Shown here: positions 48,073-56,831 of the stretch, in pieces
Numbering within the stretch: the first letter of the stretch is position 1
Layout: each line of letters begins with the position of its first letter
From: a virus
DNA: 57,563 nt
IMG/VR virus record: IMGVR_UViG_3300027736_000054
Span: 1 to 57,563 of that record
Strand: one strand, 5' to 3'
Program-made: the position numbers and the translations under genes
Notes under the pieces: model-generated
What the model was told of the DNA's origin: nothing
Database searches by the model: none
What the model saw: the letters and a program-made list of their open reading frames with translations, nothing else

Positions 48073-48897
48073 TTATGCAACAGCTGTACCAGCATAGTAT
48101 TTGTGTAAACCAAAATTGATTTTCACGAGTACCTCTGGGTATTGATTAAAGACAATTGTTGAACTTGCAGCAAATGCTACTAGCGGCGCTGTATTAAGCA
48201 CAACCGTTGTAGAGTTTGTTACAGATGCAACATACGAACCGCTGGCAATGTACTGACCATTTGCCGCAATGGAGCCAACATCAGCGCCAACTGCTGGCGT
48301 AAACGAAAGAGCCGAAGCAAGCGTAACGGTAGAGGTAGCGATACTGGAGTAAACGCCCGTACCTTGTGCCACCATAGAGTCAGGAACCAACCCAATAACA
48401 CGAATTGGCAAAGCCGCAGTAAGTGCTAGGGAAGTATCTGCCAAAACAGCGTTAGCTGAATTACCTGTGCTAGTGCTACCTGTATTGTTAACTGCTGCTA
48501 AGTTTTGACCAATCATGGCACGAGCGCCAGAAGTCACCACTGTAGTACCAGAAACCATCACAGCTTGAAACACTGTATCAGGGTCATCACAAACAATAGC
48601 CACCGCATCACCAGCAAGCGTAGACGCAGGCCAGTATTGACTAAATTGCTTTTGTTTGGTTAAAGGGTTGGTGTACGAACATCCGAGGAAAACCCCCATC
48701 AATGTACCAACAACACCTGTTGTAACGCTTATGCGTTCCAAATTCCCACGTACCAATGTTACAAAATCACCATAAAAGATGCTTGTAGCATAGCCGTAGG
48801 TGATAGGTAGTTCACGGGTTGAACCCGCAAATACCTGACCGCCAATCAAGTTGACTGGTCGTAGCCCGTAAGGGGCGTTAACCACTGGATAAGCCAT
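48073..48897 (-). CDS. Head-associated structural protein
   Basis: The 274-residue protein has a compact N-terminus (NAPYGLRPVNLIGGQVFAGS) and beta-rich body (TSIFYGDFVTLVRGNLERI). The C-terminal third resembles an inserted Ig-like domain rich in serine, threonine and valine. It lies directly before the capsid gene, where a decoration or second capsid component is usual. The exact role is not settled by sequence. Confidence 0.6.
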   Translation of the reverse strand: MAYPVVNAPYGLRPVNLIGGQVFAGSTRELPITYGYATSIFYGDFVTLVRGNLERISVTTGVVGTLMGVFLGCSYTNPLTKQKQFSQYWPASTLAGDAVAIVCDDPDTVFQAVMVSGTTVVTSGARAMIGQNLAAVNNTGSTSTGNSANAVLADTSLALTAALPIRVIGLVPDSMVAQGTGVYSSIATSTVTLASALSFTPAVGADVGSIAANGQYIASGSYVASVTNSTTVVLNTAPLVAFAASSTIVFNQYPEVLVKINFGLHKYYAGTAVA

Positions 48898-48918
48898 TTA
48901 AGACTCCTTTGAAAAAAA

Positions 48919-49377
48919 TTAAAGACCTTTGCCAAAAGTTACCTTAGAGCTACGTTCTTTAAACATAGGCATCCGAGGGTCGCTCTCACGCATATAAGTA
49001 TTGTCAACTGATGACATTTGCGCATCAGCTTGTTGCCGATAATGCGCATCACGGTCAGCGACAAATTCGACTGGGGTTTTGCAAGCAATCAATCCACCAA
49101 TCTGTATGCTGTCAGGAAATCGGTTTCCGCCGATATTTAACAATGCAACTTCTGGGTGGTCTGAAGCTTTTACAGGCTCCCAACCTTCTGCAAATTTTGA
49201 GGAAATATTAATGGCATCATCACTACCAAGAATGCTAAGACGAATCCAACGAAACGCATACCCGTCCTCTGGTGCAAGGTCTGGTAGAAGTTGGGGAGGT
49301 CTCCATTTACGGGGACGCTCTGTAGTCTCACGAATGTCAGCATCACGCTTTGTGCGCTTTTGGGTTTCTTCAGTCAT
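48919..49377 (-). CDS. Head-region structural protein
   Basis: The 152-residue product has a basic N-terminus and a core with GYAFRWIRLSILGSDDAIN and IGGLIACKTPVEFVADRDAH. Similar proteins lie between scaffold and capsid genes in related phages. It probably binds the shell or portal. It shares one base with the scaffold candidate. Confidence 0.6.
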   Translation of the reverse strand: MTEETQKRTKRDADIRETTERPRKWRPPQLLPDLAPEDGYAFRWIRLSILGSDDAINISSKFAEGWEPVKASDHPEVALLNIGGNRFPDSIQIGGLIACKTPVEFVADRDAHYRQQADAQMSSVDNTYMRESDPRMPMFKERSSKVTFGKGL

Positions 49378-50354
49378 TAAATTGTCCTCATTTGTTCCGC
49401 AACCTTACGGGCATAAAGTTCCAATGGAACCCCCAACCGCTTGGCGATGTTTACTTGGGTTTGAGTGAGCGTTACCTTCTTAGGGGCAGAGCTTCTCGTT
49501 GCTGGCGCAACCACATTCGATTTTGGCCGCTTGACTTCCCTTTCAGGTTCATCAGCAGGTTCTCCAGACTCGAAGTTTTCTGGAAACACTTGTCGCATAC
49601 GGGCATTTACACGCTCGTAGTAGTGGTCGGAAGTCGGGTCTACTCCATTTTTAACTAGCTTGTTGTGGAGTCCAAGCGCAAAACTAGTCATTTCGTCGTC
49701 CTGTCCGAACCAGTTGTTATTCTCTCTCCACTTCTGTGCTTTTAGGTCAACATAAGCGGGTTGTGAATCAACTTGTTGCGTTTTTACCGCATTTTCTTCC
49801 TCTTGTAAAGGGGTTACCCGTAAATTATTTACTCTTTCTGCTTTTATTTTGACAGAAGTGAGGTTTTCTTGGGCATCTACCAGTGCATCAGAGTCTCCAG
49901 CCTCATACGCTTGCTTGTATTGACGCTTTGCTTCCTCTAATTCATTAGCAATTACCTTCTTTGCCTGCTCATGCAGTACAGTTTGGCCTTGATTTAGTGA
50001 ACCTTTGAGCTTTTTGTTCTCTTCAACCACTAAATGAGCCGCCCGTACAGCCTCTTCACGCTCTTTTGAGGCTTGTTCAGCCCTGCGCCTTTCTTCGTGA
50101 TAGCCTTTTTGCAAATGTTGCAGGCGTTTTCTAACCTTTTCACCATAACCACTTAGTTCGTCCTCATCCAAATCCTTGGGAGGGTCGTTCATTTCCTTGT
50201 AGTTGTCAGGTTTTTCAGGAGTATCGTCAACAATTTCAATATCAGCCTCATCAGCTTCCATCTCAATCTTTATATCCTCCTCCGGTTTAACAACTTTCCC
50301 ACCTTTGCGGGGGTTTTCTTTTTCGTCAGGGAATTCAAATTCAACTTTTTCCAT
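49377..50354 (-). CDS. Scaffolding protein candidate
   Basis: The 325-residue product is highly acidic in the first 80 residues and then a long charged helix (EERRRAEQASKEREEAVRAA). A basic C-terminal segment ends it (KKVTLTQTQVNIAKRLG), the usual design for shell binding. It sits between the co-chaperonin and head genes. This fits a scaffolding protein that directs procapsid assembly and leaves before packaging. Confidence 0.7.
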   Translation of the reverse strand: MEKVEFEFPDEKENPRKGGKVVKPEEDIKIEMEADEADIEIVDDTPEKPDNYKEMNDPPKDLDEDELSGYGEKVRKRLQHLQKGYHEERRRAEQASKEREEAVRAAHLVVEENKKLKGSLNQGQTVLHEQAKKVIANELEEAKRQYKQAYEAGDSDALVDAQENLTSVKIKAERVNNLRVTPLQEEENAVKTQQVDSQPAYVDLKAQKWRENNNWFGQDDEMTSFALGLHNKLVKNGVDPTSDHYYERVNARMRQVFPENFESGEPADEPEREVKRPKSNVVAPATRSSAPKKVTLTQTQVNIAKRLGVPLELYARKVAEQMRTI

Positions 50355-50364
50355 AATCTACTCC

Positions 50365-50775
50365 TTAAACTCTTGTAATACCACGAGGGTCTTGCACAAC
50401 AGCTTCTACAGAGTCATCATTTATTATTCTGAACTCTTGGCCGTGAATTTTGATGCGGGTTCCGCTGTTAGGTCTAACTAAAACAAAATCTCCCTTCTTG
50501 CACGATGGCCCGCTTGGAAAACGTTTTTCGTCTTTATAACAATCAGGTCCCATTTTTGCCACAAACAGCACTGGTGACAGTAACTCCTCGTATTGCATAG
50601 TGGTTCCAGACTTTACAAGCCCGCTGTCATATTCCTCATCAGCTTTTGGAAGAACGCACAAAAGATGATAAGTAACAGGGTCAGGTACTTGTTTGGCTTT
50701 TTCCTCTGCCGAACCCGGCAAAACAGACACCGGACCCTCAGGGTCTAAAGTCTGACCAATCAATAACTCTTCCAT
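50365..50775 (-). CDS. GroES-like co-chaperonin
   Basis: The 136-residue product aligns in pattern with Cpn10: YHLLCVLPKADEEYDSGLVK, a mobile-loop region, VLFVAKMG, KKGDFVLVRPNSGTRIKI and FRIINDDSVEAVV. GroES caps GroEL during folding; T4 gp31 and similar phage proteins replace it for large capsid proteins. The gene lies beside the portal and scaffold genes, supporting a role in capsid folding. The N-terminal 30 residues are extra. Confidence 0.75.
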   Translation of the reverse strand: MEELLIGQTLDPEGPVSVLPGSAEEKAKQVPDPVTYHLLCVLPKADEEYDSGLVKSGTTMQYEELLSPVLFVAKMGPDCYKDEKRFPSGPSCKKGDFVLVRPNSGTRIKIHGQEFRIINDDSVEAVVQDPRGITRV

Positions 50776-50847
50776 AAATTTCCTTGTCGCAAAAGGCTAC
50801 AAAAAAACGCACTAACACGCCTCCGAAATATTAGTGCGCCTTGAAAA

Positions 50848-51051
50848 TCATTCTTGGTCTTCAGAGTCCCTCATGTTTTTTCCCAACTCTTTAATTTCCA
50901 TTTGGGCCATCTTTAAACCACGAATTGCTCCACACAAATCTTTATATTGTGCGTAATCATTAGCAGCACCATCGTTTAAAACAGACTGGTACTGCCCTAT
51001 GTAGTCTTCTAATTTAGAAGTAAGAATCTCTAAAATCTTGTGTTCAATCAT
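50848..51051 (-). CDS. Small helical protein next to the portal
   Basis: The 67-residue product is helical and acidic (HKILEILTSKLEDYIGQYQS, LCGAIRGLKMAQMEIKELGK). The start overlaps the portal stop by four bases. Small proteins like this often follow portal genes in phages of this type, with no assigned function. Confidence 0.55.
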   Translation of the reverse strand: MIEHKILEILTSKLEDYIGQYQSVLNDGAANDYAQYKDLCGAIRGLKMAQMEIKELGKNMRDSEDQE

Positions 51052-53510
51052 TGGTTAGGCTCCGGTTTTTGTTGAGCTTGCATCGCCATTTGTTGCTGGG
51101 CTTGCTGGGCTTGCTGGGCTTGCTGTTGCTGTGCCTGCGCAATCTTTTGCTGATGCACTTCATCCCTTTGAATCATTTCTTGAATGTGTTTTTCAACAAC
51201 AGCAGACGGGTCTTCAGTTGGCTGTGATTTCAAATCCAACTCAGCCTCTTTAATTGCCAATTCAGTTTGTTTAGCTTGAAAATCGTTTTGCATTTTCTGC
51301 TCTTTAATAGCAACCTCTTTGGCTTTAATCTGCAACTCTTGTTGCTGAATTTGGATAAGCGGGTCTTGTGCCGCTTGTTGAGCCTGTTGCTGTTGCTGTT
51401 GCGCCATGTTCTTTTTCAACAATTGAGCAGAGCCTTGAGCAACCAATCTTGACAATTGCACTTCGACATCTTCTGGCAGTTTTTCGTTTGGCGGTGGCAA
51501 TGGAACGCCCATCTCGTCTTCCACTTTCTTTCTATAACTAAATGCCAAATGCTCTGCAATGTGAGCCATGATGGCCGCTTGCATTTGCTGTGCCATTGGG
51601 TTTTGACCAATAGTTGCCGCCATCATTGGGTCTTGCATAAACGATTGATGCGCTCCAATGTGAGCCTCGTGGTCTTGATAAATAAACGCCTTTGTCGGTT
51701 CGCCTCTTAAGAAAGCCATGTTTTCACTAATCGGGTCCCGTGGTGTTTGGTCATCTTTAGTTGGTATTAATTTATCCGCATTCTTAACGCCCAACACTTC
51801 AATCATCTGTCTATGCAATTCAGGCAAATTGTAAATTTGCGGCGCCTGACCAGCCAACTGAATAACAGCTTGATACTGCATAATCCTTTGAGCCATAGTC
51901 GCAGAGTTAGGGTCTGACACTGGAATAACTTCCACCATGTCATAGTCTGATTGCTTGGCTTTTCTATCTCCGCCGTCTGGGTCATATTCATACTCAGTCG
52001 GCGCATAGTCTCTAATAATATTCTTAAGAATCTTAAACTCTTGCTTCATTGAATAATGAACACGAGCTTGCACCGCACTCATTGTCTTCAACTGTCTCTC
52101 AAGAATAGCCAGCGTAGTTCCAACTGGAGAGTTAGCACTCATATCACTAATCTTCATATCAGCAATAGAGCCAAGTCTTCTTCCCTCTTCAGTAATTTTT
52201 TCAAGCAATTGTGCTAAAACTTGGCTAGGTTCTTTATATGGTAAAGCCATAATGTTGTCTTTAATAGACCCACTTGGCACATCCACATCTCGCCATTCTC
52301 CGGGTGCAATCGGTGTATCGTCACCCTTAACACGCAACCCTCTAGACTTCAATCCGCCGGGTAAATTAGACAACGTACCACAATCAATCAATTGACGAAT
52401 CAACGATGTTCCAGCTCTAGCATATCCACCAATCAAATGAATATATCCAAATCCATAAGCTCCAAAGCCGGGTATGTAATCGTACTGAACTAAATGCTGT
52501 CTCTTCAGACGCATCTTGTCTTCTTCATCCCAATTACGATAGATAGATAAAATACTTCCTGTACCCACATCAATAGTCACTATATAAGGTACAGCAATTT
52601 CATCATCATCTTCATAACCGGCAATATCTAAATCAATCTGTACTTCGTAAATTTGATATCGGTCATCATCATTAATACTGTAGCCTTGGTCTCCGGCTTT
52701 CTTCTTCTCTACATCAGTATGCGTAGCAACAGGTTCACCTAAATCTATATCACTATAAAATCCTGCAACTTGTAACTTTCTAATATCATTCTTTGTCTTT
52801 CTCATTACATGAGTAACACGTTCAGCAGTTCTCGCACCACTAGAACCGTAAGGGATTATTACGTCCTCCGCAGGTATATACAAAGCCGTTTGTCTATTCA
52901 ATGCTGGGTCAAAATAAACTTTCTTAAACGCAGAGCCAGCCAATCCTAAATTAAATAACATCCTCTCATGCTCTGTTCTATATTCAGGCATCTCTTCCGT
53001 TAACTGATAATTCATATCAGCACGAACCCTATCCGCAGCTTCTTCTTTTAATTTAGTAACAGCACCAATAATTTCTGTCTTAACAGGACCTTGTGCCGGA
53101 AATGTTTCAATAATAGTTTCCGATTGAAACCGCACAGCCGCCTCAGTTAATATCGTAGAGTAAACACCACAAGCCCCATTCCAAGGTTGCGTTCTTTCCT
53201 CATACTTCATTCCTAAAACTTCTAAGCCCTTAACAAACATTTCCGTCCAGTCTTTTCTGGAAGCAATGTCTGCATCAATTAACTCTATAATTTCAGACCC
53301 TAAACTCTCTAACTCGCCCTCATCCATATAATCGGCCAGATTAGAATCAAACTGCTCACCCTTAGTTTTTTCTTTCTTGGGTTCTAAGTCAATCTCCATC
53401 CCATCCATTCCAATATGGACAGCTTCCGGGTCTTCAATCTCAATCTCAATTCCTTGGCCTAAAGATTCCAAACCCAAAGGAGCCTCGTACAAACTTTTTG
53501 CGATATCCAT
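51048..53510 (-). CDS. Portal protein
   Basis: The 820-residue protein has the size and pattern of podovirus portals: RKDWTEMFVKGLEVLGMKYE, then TQPWNGACGVYSTILTEA and IPAEDVIIPYGSSG. A long helical region and a glutamine-rich coiled-coil C-terminus follow, perhaps forming a barrel inside the head. It makes the ring through which DNA enters and leaves. The gene lies next to the large terminase gene, as expected. Confidence 0.85.
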   Translation of the reverse strand: MDIAKSLYEAPLGLESLGQGIEIEIEDPEAVHIGMDGMEIDLEPKKEKTKGEQFDSNLADYMDEGELESLGSEIIELIDADIASRKDWTEMFVKGLEVLGMKYEERTQPWNGACGVYSTILTEAAVRFQSETIIETFPAQGPVKTEIIGAVTKLKEEAADRVRADMNYQLTEEMPEYRTEHERMLFNLGLAGSAFKKVYFDPALNRQTALYIPAEDVIIPYGSSGARTAERVTHVMRKTKNDIRKLQVAGFYSDIDLGEPVATHTDVEKKKAGDQGYSINDDDRYQIYEVQIDLDIAGYEDDDEIAVPYIVTIDVGTGSILSIYRNWDEEDKMRLKRQHLVQYDYIPGFGAYGFGYIHLIGGYARAGTSLIRQLIDCGTLSNLPGGLKSRGLRVKGDDTPIAPGEWRDVDVPSGSIKDNIMALPYKEPSQVLAQLLEKITEEGRRLGSIADMKISDMSANSPVGTTLAILERQLKTMSAVQARVHYSMKQEFKILKNIIRDYAPTEYEYDPDGGDRKAKQSDYDMVEVIPVSDPNSATMAQRIMQYQAVIQLAGQAPQIYNLPELHRQMIEVLGVKNADKLIPTKDDQTPRDPISENMAFLRGEPTKAFIYQDHEAHIGAHQSFMQDPMMAATIGQNPMAQQMQAAIMAHIAEHLAFSYRKKVEDEMGVPLPPPNEKLPEDVEVQLSRLVAQGSAQLLKKNMAQQQQQQAQQAAQDPLIQIQQQELQIKAKEVAIKEQKMQNDFQAKQTELAIKEAELDLKSQPTEDPSAVVEKHIQEMIQRDEVHQQKIAQAQQQQAQQAQQAQQQMAMQAQQKPEPNQ

Positions 53511-53519
53511 TTTTTATCC

Positions 53520-55013
53520 TTAATAATAAATCTGTTTGCGCCTGAAACTTTGAAGCTCTTCTCGCTCATCCGTTGCAAGCCGTAAAAACCCGCCCTTCCT
53601 GAATCTTATCAGCGCTTGGGTACTTGAGTCCACTAAATCATCATTCGGCGCATTAGGAAATGCAGCCATCTCTTCTATCAATTCATCCGCCCATCTCGTC
53701 TCCGGCGCCCACACCTTACCAGACGCAAACAAATCAGCAACAGAATTAATCCTCACAAACTTATCATTCCCCCTGCTCGGCGTATATTCACTCACCACAA
53801 TCCCCATCTGCCGCAATTCAAATATCAAAGGACTTCCAGCAGCCTTCGCCTCAATCACAAAAGCATCCGGCTCCCAATCCATATAGTTCCGATACGCCTT
53901 CTCCTTAAGTTCAGGAAACTCCATCCTCTTCTTAAACGCATCCAACAAAATAATATGAGCATCCTCTTCATTCTCATTTAAATAAAACACACCCCAAGTC
54001 GTACACGCACTATAGTCACTTCTCTCATTCTTCGTAAACGCCGTGTCCCAACTCTGAATAATAAAAGAACAATCCGGTGGGTCATCCTTCAACCACCTCT
54101 TCCACCACTCCCGCTTAACAATAGCACCCTCCTCACCAGTGGGATTTTGCTGATACTGCGCATTCCACTTGGCTGGTGGTAACTCCTCCCTTAGAGCAGC
54201 CAGTTGCTCCAACGGCCAGAACTCAGGCCACAACGGATTACCACTCGGCATAATCGCAGGCAGCTCAATAATCTCCCACTCATCTCCCTTGTCCCTACCT
54301 AGTGCATCCTTAATCACTCTACCAGTTAAGTCCCTATCGCCCCAACGGGTCATCACAATAACAATAGCACCACCCGGCTGTAAACGTTGCCGTGGTCCAG
54401 ATGTATACCACTCATACACCTTATCGTAAATACTTGGGTCGCCAGCAGCCAATGCAGCCTCTTGCTCCGAATGCGGGTCATCAATAATTAAAAGGTCAGC
54501 ACCCTTACCCGTCACCGTTCCCCCAACACCAATAGCAAAATATTCCCCGCCCCCACTAGTGGCCCACCGGCCAGCAGCTTTACTATCCTGTCTCAAATTA
54601 ACATTAGGAAACACCTCAGAATATTGCTCACTACCAACCAAGTTCCTAACCTTACGCCCAAACCCAACAGCCAAGTCAGCCGTGTTAGAACACTGAATCA
54701 CCTTCTTATTAGGAAACCTACCCAAAAACCAACTAGGCAATAAATAACTAGCAAACTCCGACTTCGTATGCCGTGGAGGCATATTAATAATAACCCGCCT
54801 AATCTTCCCATCAGCAATATCCTCAAACTTCTTAGCCATCAAAGCATGATGCCTGCCAGATATAAACCCCGGCCACATAGTCTTCACATACTCCAAAAAC
54901 TTGGTCTGACCCTTCTCCCTCTTCACAGCATTCTGAAAGTTAACAACCTTCTCCATGAACGCCTCATACTCAGCAGGGTCCAACTTCTCAATCAACTCCT
55001 CCAACTTACTCAC
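53520..55013 (-). CDS. terL: Terminase large subunit
   Basis: The 497-residue motor protein has the ATPase motif PPRHTKSE (79-86), Walker B LLIIDDPHSE near 172 and nuclease motif IIQSWDTAFTKN near 318. It drives DNA into the procapsid and cuts it. It starts with GTG at 55013, which overlaps the stop of the gene before it as GTGA. Circular permutation of the window fits a headful-type packaging system, but that cannot be read from this sequence alone. Confidence 0.92.
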   Translation of the reverse strand: MSKLEELIEKLDPAEYEAFMEKVVNFQNAVKREKGQTKFLEYVKTMWPGFISGRHHALMAKKFEDIADGKIRRVIINMPPRHTKSEFASYLLPSWFLGRFPNKKVIQCSNTADLAVGFGRKVRNLVGSEQYSEVFPNVNLRQDSKAAGRWATSGGGEYFAIGVGGTVTGKGADLLIIDDPHSEQEAALAAGDPSIYDKVYEWYTSGPRQRLQPGGAIVIVMTRWGDRDLTGRVIKDALGRDKGDEWEIIELPAIMPSGNPLWPEFWPLEQLAALREELPPAKWNAQYQQNPTGEEGAIVKREWWKRWLKDDPPDCSFIIQSWDTAFTKNERSDYSACTTWGVFYLNENEEDAHIILLDAFKKRMEFPELKEKAYRNYMDWEPDAFVIEAKAAGSPLIFELRQMGIVVSEYTPSRGNDKFVRINSVADLFASGKVWAPETRWADELIEEMAAFPNAPNDDLVDSSTQALIRFRKGGFLRLATDEREELQSFRRKQIYY

Positions 55014-55384
55014 TCTAAATTCCTAAAGTTAATATACACCGGCCTAATACTCCTCTTCCCCTCTAACTTCTTCACAACACCCAACCCGCACAACCTATCA
55101 ACAATCTTCTTCGTATTAGCAATACTATTTTTCCCACGCTGATTAGTTATATCCCTCAATGTCGGACTAAAGTGGAAACGTTTCCACCACTCATCTATAA
55201 TTAAAAACACCTCATTTTGCGCTGGACTCATCTTTATTTCCAAACATTGTTCGTAAGTTAAATCTTTCTTCTTCTCTACCATGCTTCTATTTAATACTAA
55301 TGGGGGGGTGATGGAAACGTTTCCATCCACATCTAAAAGTTTTAAATTTTTATACCCCCCTACCCCCTTCGTATTACTTTTCAT
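55010..55384 (-). CDS. Winged-helix DNA-binding protein
   Basis: The 124-residue frame contains SPAQNEVFLIIDEWWKRFHF, SPTLRDITNQRGKNSIAN and a KIVDRLCGLGVVKKL wing, close to the LexA N-terminal winged helix pattern. The ATG at 55384 overlaps the previous gene. An internal ATG at 55282 would still include the full domain and would place the palindrome at 55312-55325 in the upstream leader. A second palindrome (55173-55186) lies within the gene. It could be a regulator that binds these sites, or a packaging-region protein. Confidence 0.65.
   Translation of the reverse strand: MKSNTKGVGGYKNLKLLDVDGNVSITPPLVLNRSMVEKKKDLTYEQCLEIKMSPAQNEVFLIIDEWWKRFHFSPTLRDITNQRGKNSIANTKKIVDRLCGLGVVKKLEGKRSIRPVYINFRNLE
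55312..55325. promoter_or_regulatory. 14-bp palindrome near the winged-helix gene start
   Basis: TGGAAACGTTTCCA is a perfect palindrome 30 bp upstream of the alternative start at 55282. With the same sequence at 55173-55186, it makes the closest pair of such sites in the window (139 bp apart). Autoregulation by the winged-helix protein or binding by the ParB-like protein are the two readings. Confidence 0.5.
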
Positions 55385-56078
55385 AGTGGGTGGGTTCGCT
55401 GGTAAAAGGGGGTGGGTCTTCCATACTGGAAAAATTGTCAGATTGTTCGAGTGGAATAGTATGTTTAGCGAGAGTCGGAGTCACATTTTGATTTGGGTTG
55501 GTGGTGGGTGAGTGGGTCGCATGGTTTGCCAATTCCGACAGCAGGGAATCAGCGTCTATCGTTTCTATATCTGTTGCCGAGTCTTTCATTAGTAATCTAA
55601 TCTGCTTTAACAATTCGCTCTTCGCTTTATCACTTGAATGATGCACGATTGTTTCTTTCCGCTCTGTAAACAATGCCACCTCGGTTACTGTTCCAAGCAC
55701 TTTAGCAGATGCAACCTTTGTGGCCTGCTTTGCTGTTGGGTCGATTAGCACTTGTACAAGGGATTGAATAATTAAAGCCCGTAAACCTTCAGCCGTTCTA
55801 TGTTTACTTGCCTCTAATGCAAGGGTATAAGCCTGTATTTCCGCAGATATTCGGGAATCTTTTGAGAGTCTAGAACCCGCATCACCCGCAGTCTTCGGTT
55901 TAGCCTTACTAGAATAAACCTTCCTATAACTTCCCGCCTTTGTATTACCCTTTGCCACTTCAATAGCAAATTGTTTCTGTTTATGCGTCAACCCTCTATC
56001 AGTAGACTTGCCGAGTATATCTACAATAGGGACTTGTTCCAATCCTTCTACTATCTCTCTTCTACTTAATTTGTGCAT
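55374..56078 (-). CDS. terS: Terminase small subunit
   Basis: The 234-residue protein has GLTHKQKQFAIEVAKGNTKA followed by SYRKVYSSKAKPKTAGDAGS, the helix-turn-helix pattern of small terminases that recognise the packaging site. A coiled oligomerisation region and a proline-rich, probably disordered C-terminus follow. The position at the head of the late block upstream of terL supports the call. The promoter at 56112-56141 reads into it. Confidence 0.75.
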   Translation of the reverse strand: MHKLSRREIVEGLEQVPIVDILGKSTDRGLTHKQKQFAIEVAKGNTKAGSYRKVYSSKAKPKTAGDAGSRLSKDSRISAEIQAYTLALEASKHRTAEGLRALIIQSLVQVLIDPTAKQATKVASAKVLGTVTEVALFTERKETIVHHSSDKAKSELLKQIRLLMKDSATDIETIDADSLLSELANHATHSPTTNPNQNVTPTLAKHTIPLEQSDNFSSMEDPPPFTSEPTHYEK

Positions 56079-56111
56079 AAACTGTCTCGCTTCGCTTTAA
56101 ACAATGCCCGC

Positions 56112-56141
56112 AGTATAGGGTAACAAAAGGGTAATCGTCAA
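56112..56141 (-). promoter_or_regulatory. Late block promoter, leftward
   Basis: On the minus strand TTGACG (56141-56136), an 18-bp spacer and TATACT (56117-56112) match 5/6 at each box. It stands about 35 bp before the small terminase start and probably drives the terminase-capsid block. Confidence 0.65.
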
Positions 56142-56155
56142 TAGGTGTTGCCTAT
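56141..56155. promoter_or_regulatory. Inverted repeat upstream of the late promoter
   Basis: ATAGG and CCTAT are separated by five bases and abut the -35 box of the late promoter. Its position fits an activator or repressor site between the divergent operons. Confidence 0.45.
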
Positions 56156-56186
56156 CAACCCTTCAAATCAAATAAAAAATATTGTT

Positions 56187-56215
56187 TTGACAAGGTAAAC
56201 CGATTCCTCAATACT
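56187..56215 (+). promoter_or_regulatory. Rightward promoter of the small-gene operon
   Basis: TTGACA (56187-56192), a 17-bp spacer and AATACT (56210-56215) form a good promoter reading toward 56285. An inverted repeat, ATGTAG and CTACAT (56222-56227, 56231-56236), covers the expected transcription start and may be an operator. Confidence 0.6.
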
Positions 56216-56284
56216 AGCGTTATGTAGGTGCTACATGACGCACTTATGTAACAGATAACTATATCAATCAACGAAAGGGAAACT

Positions 56285-56587
56285 ATGATGACAGTAATAA
56301 AAATTGGACATTCAGCATATAAAGGGACTAATGCGCTTCGCTTTTGTTTTAGTAAGGCGCAAGCAGTACGGGTTTTATGTAATCGGGGAATGAAACGCAC
56401 ACAAGCCCGCCTAGCCATCAAAGCCCTAACAGCCAAGCAAATAGGGTGCATAACAATTAACTATGAAATCTGCGAATTGGCAGACATGACCGACATACTA
56501 AACAACCCCGACCTTAGAAAACAATACGGCTTTTATGCGACTACAAAGGAAATCAAAGCCACTTGGAAAAACGCAACCGAACTCTGA
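56285..56587 (+). CDS. Hypothetical protein, first gene of the rightward operon
   Basis: The 100-residue product starts at one of two adjacent ATGs behind AAAGGGA. It is basic in the first half (RGMKRTQARLAIKALTAKQI) and acidic later, with helix-forming segments that could be a helix-turn-helix. No clear family. It follows the divergent promoter region and is the first product expected from that promoter, so a regulatory or takeover role is possible. Confidence 0.6.
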   Translation: MMTVIKIGHSAYKGTNALRFCFSKAQAVRVLCNRGMKRTQARLAIKALTAKQIGCITINYEICELADMTDILNNPDLRKQYGFYATTKEIKATWKNATEL

Positions 56588-56597
56588 AAGGTAAACA

Positions 56598-56831
56598 ATG
56601 ATTATTTTCAAACAGTCCTACGGACAATTCAACGAAGAAAAAGACGGGAGGTTATCAGGCCATGTTTTAACCATCACGGGAAAACGCAAAGACAATAAAT
56701 ATATGGTCTGTCACGCTTTTGGGTCAGGCAGTAGACTAAAAAAAATCTACAGCACCGAACAATTGATTGAAGAAATTTTAAAAGTAGACCCGACCGCTTT
56801 TTTGAATTTAAGGAAGGAAGCCACAGCATGA
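56598..56831 (+). CDS. Hypothetical small protein
   Basis: The 77-residue product has a beta-rich start (HVLTITGKRKDNKYMVCHAF) and a helical end (TEQLIEEILKVDPTAF). It is 10 bp from the previous gene with AAGGTAA upstream, and its stop overlaps the next ATG. Function unknown. Confidence 0.6.
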   Translation: MIIFKQSYGQFNEEKDGRLSGHVLTITGKRKDNKYMVCHAFGSGSRLKKIYSTEQLIEEILKVDPTAFLNLRKEATA

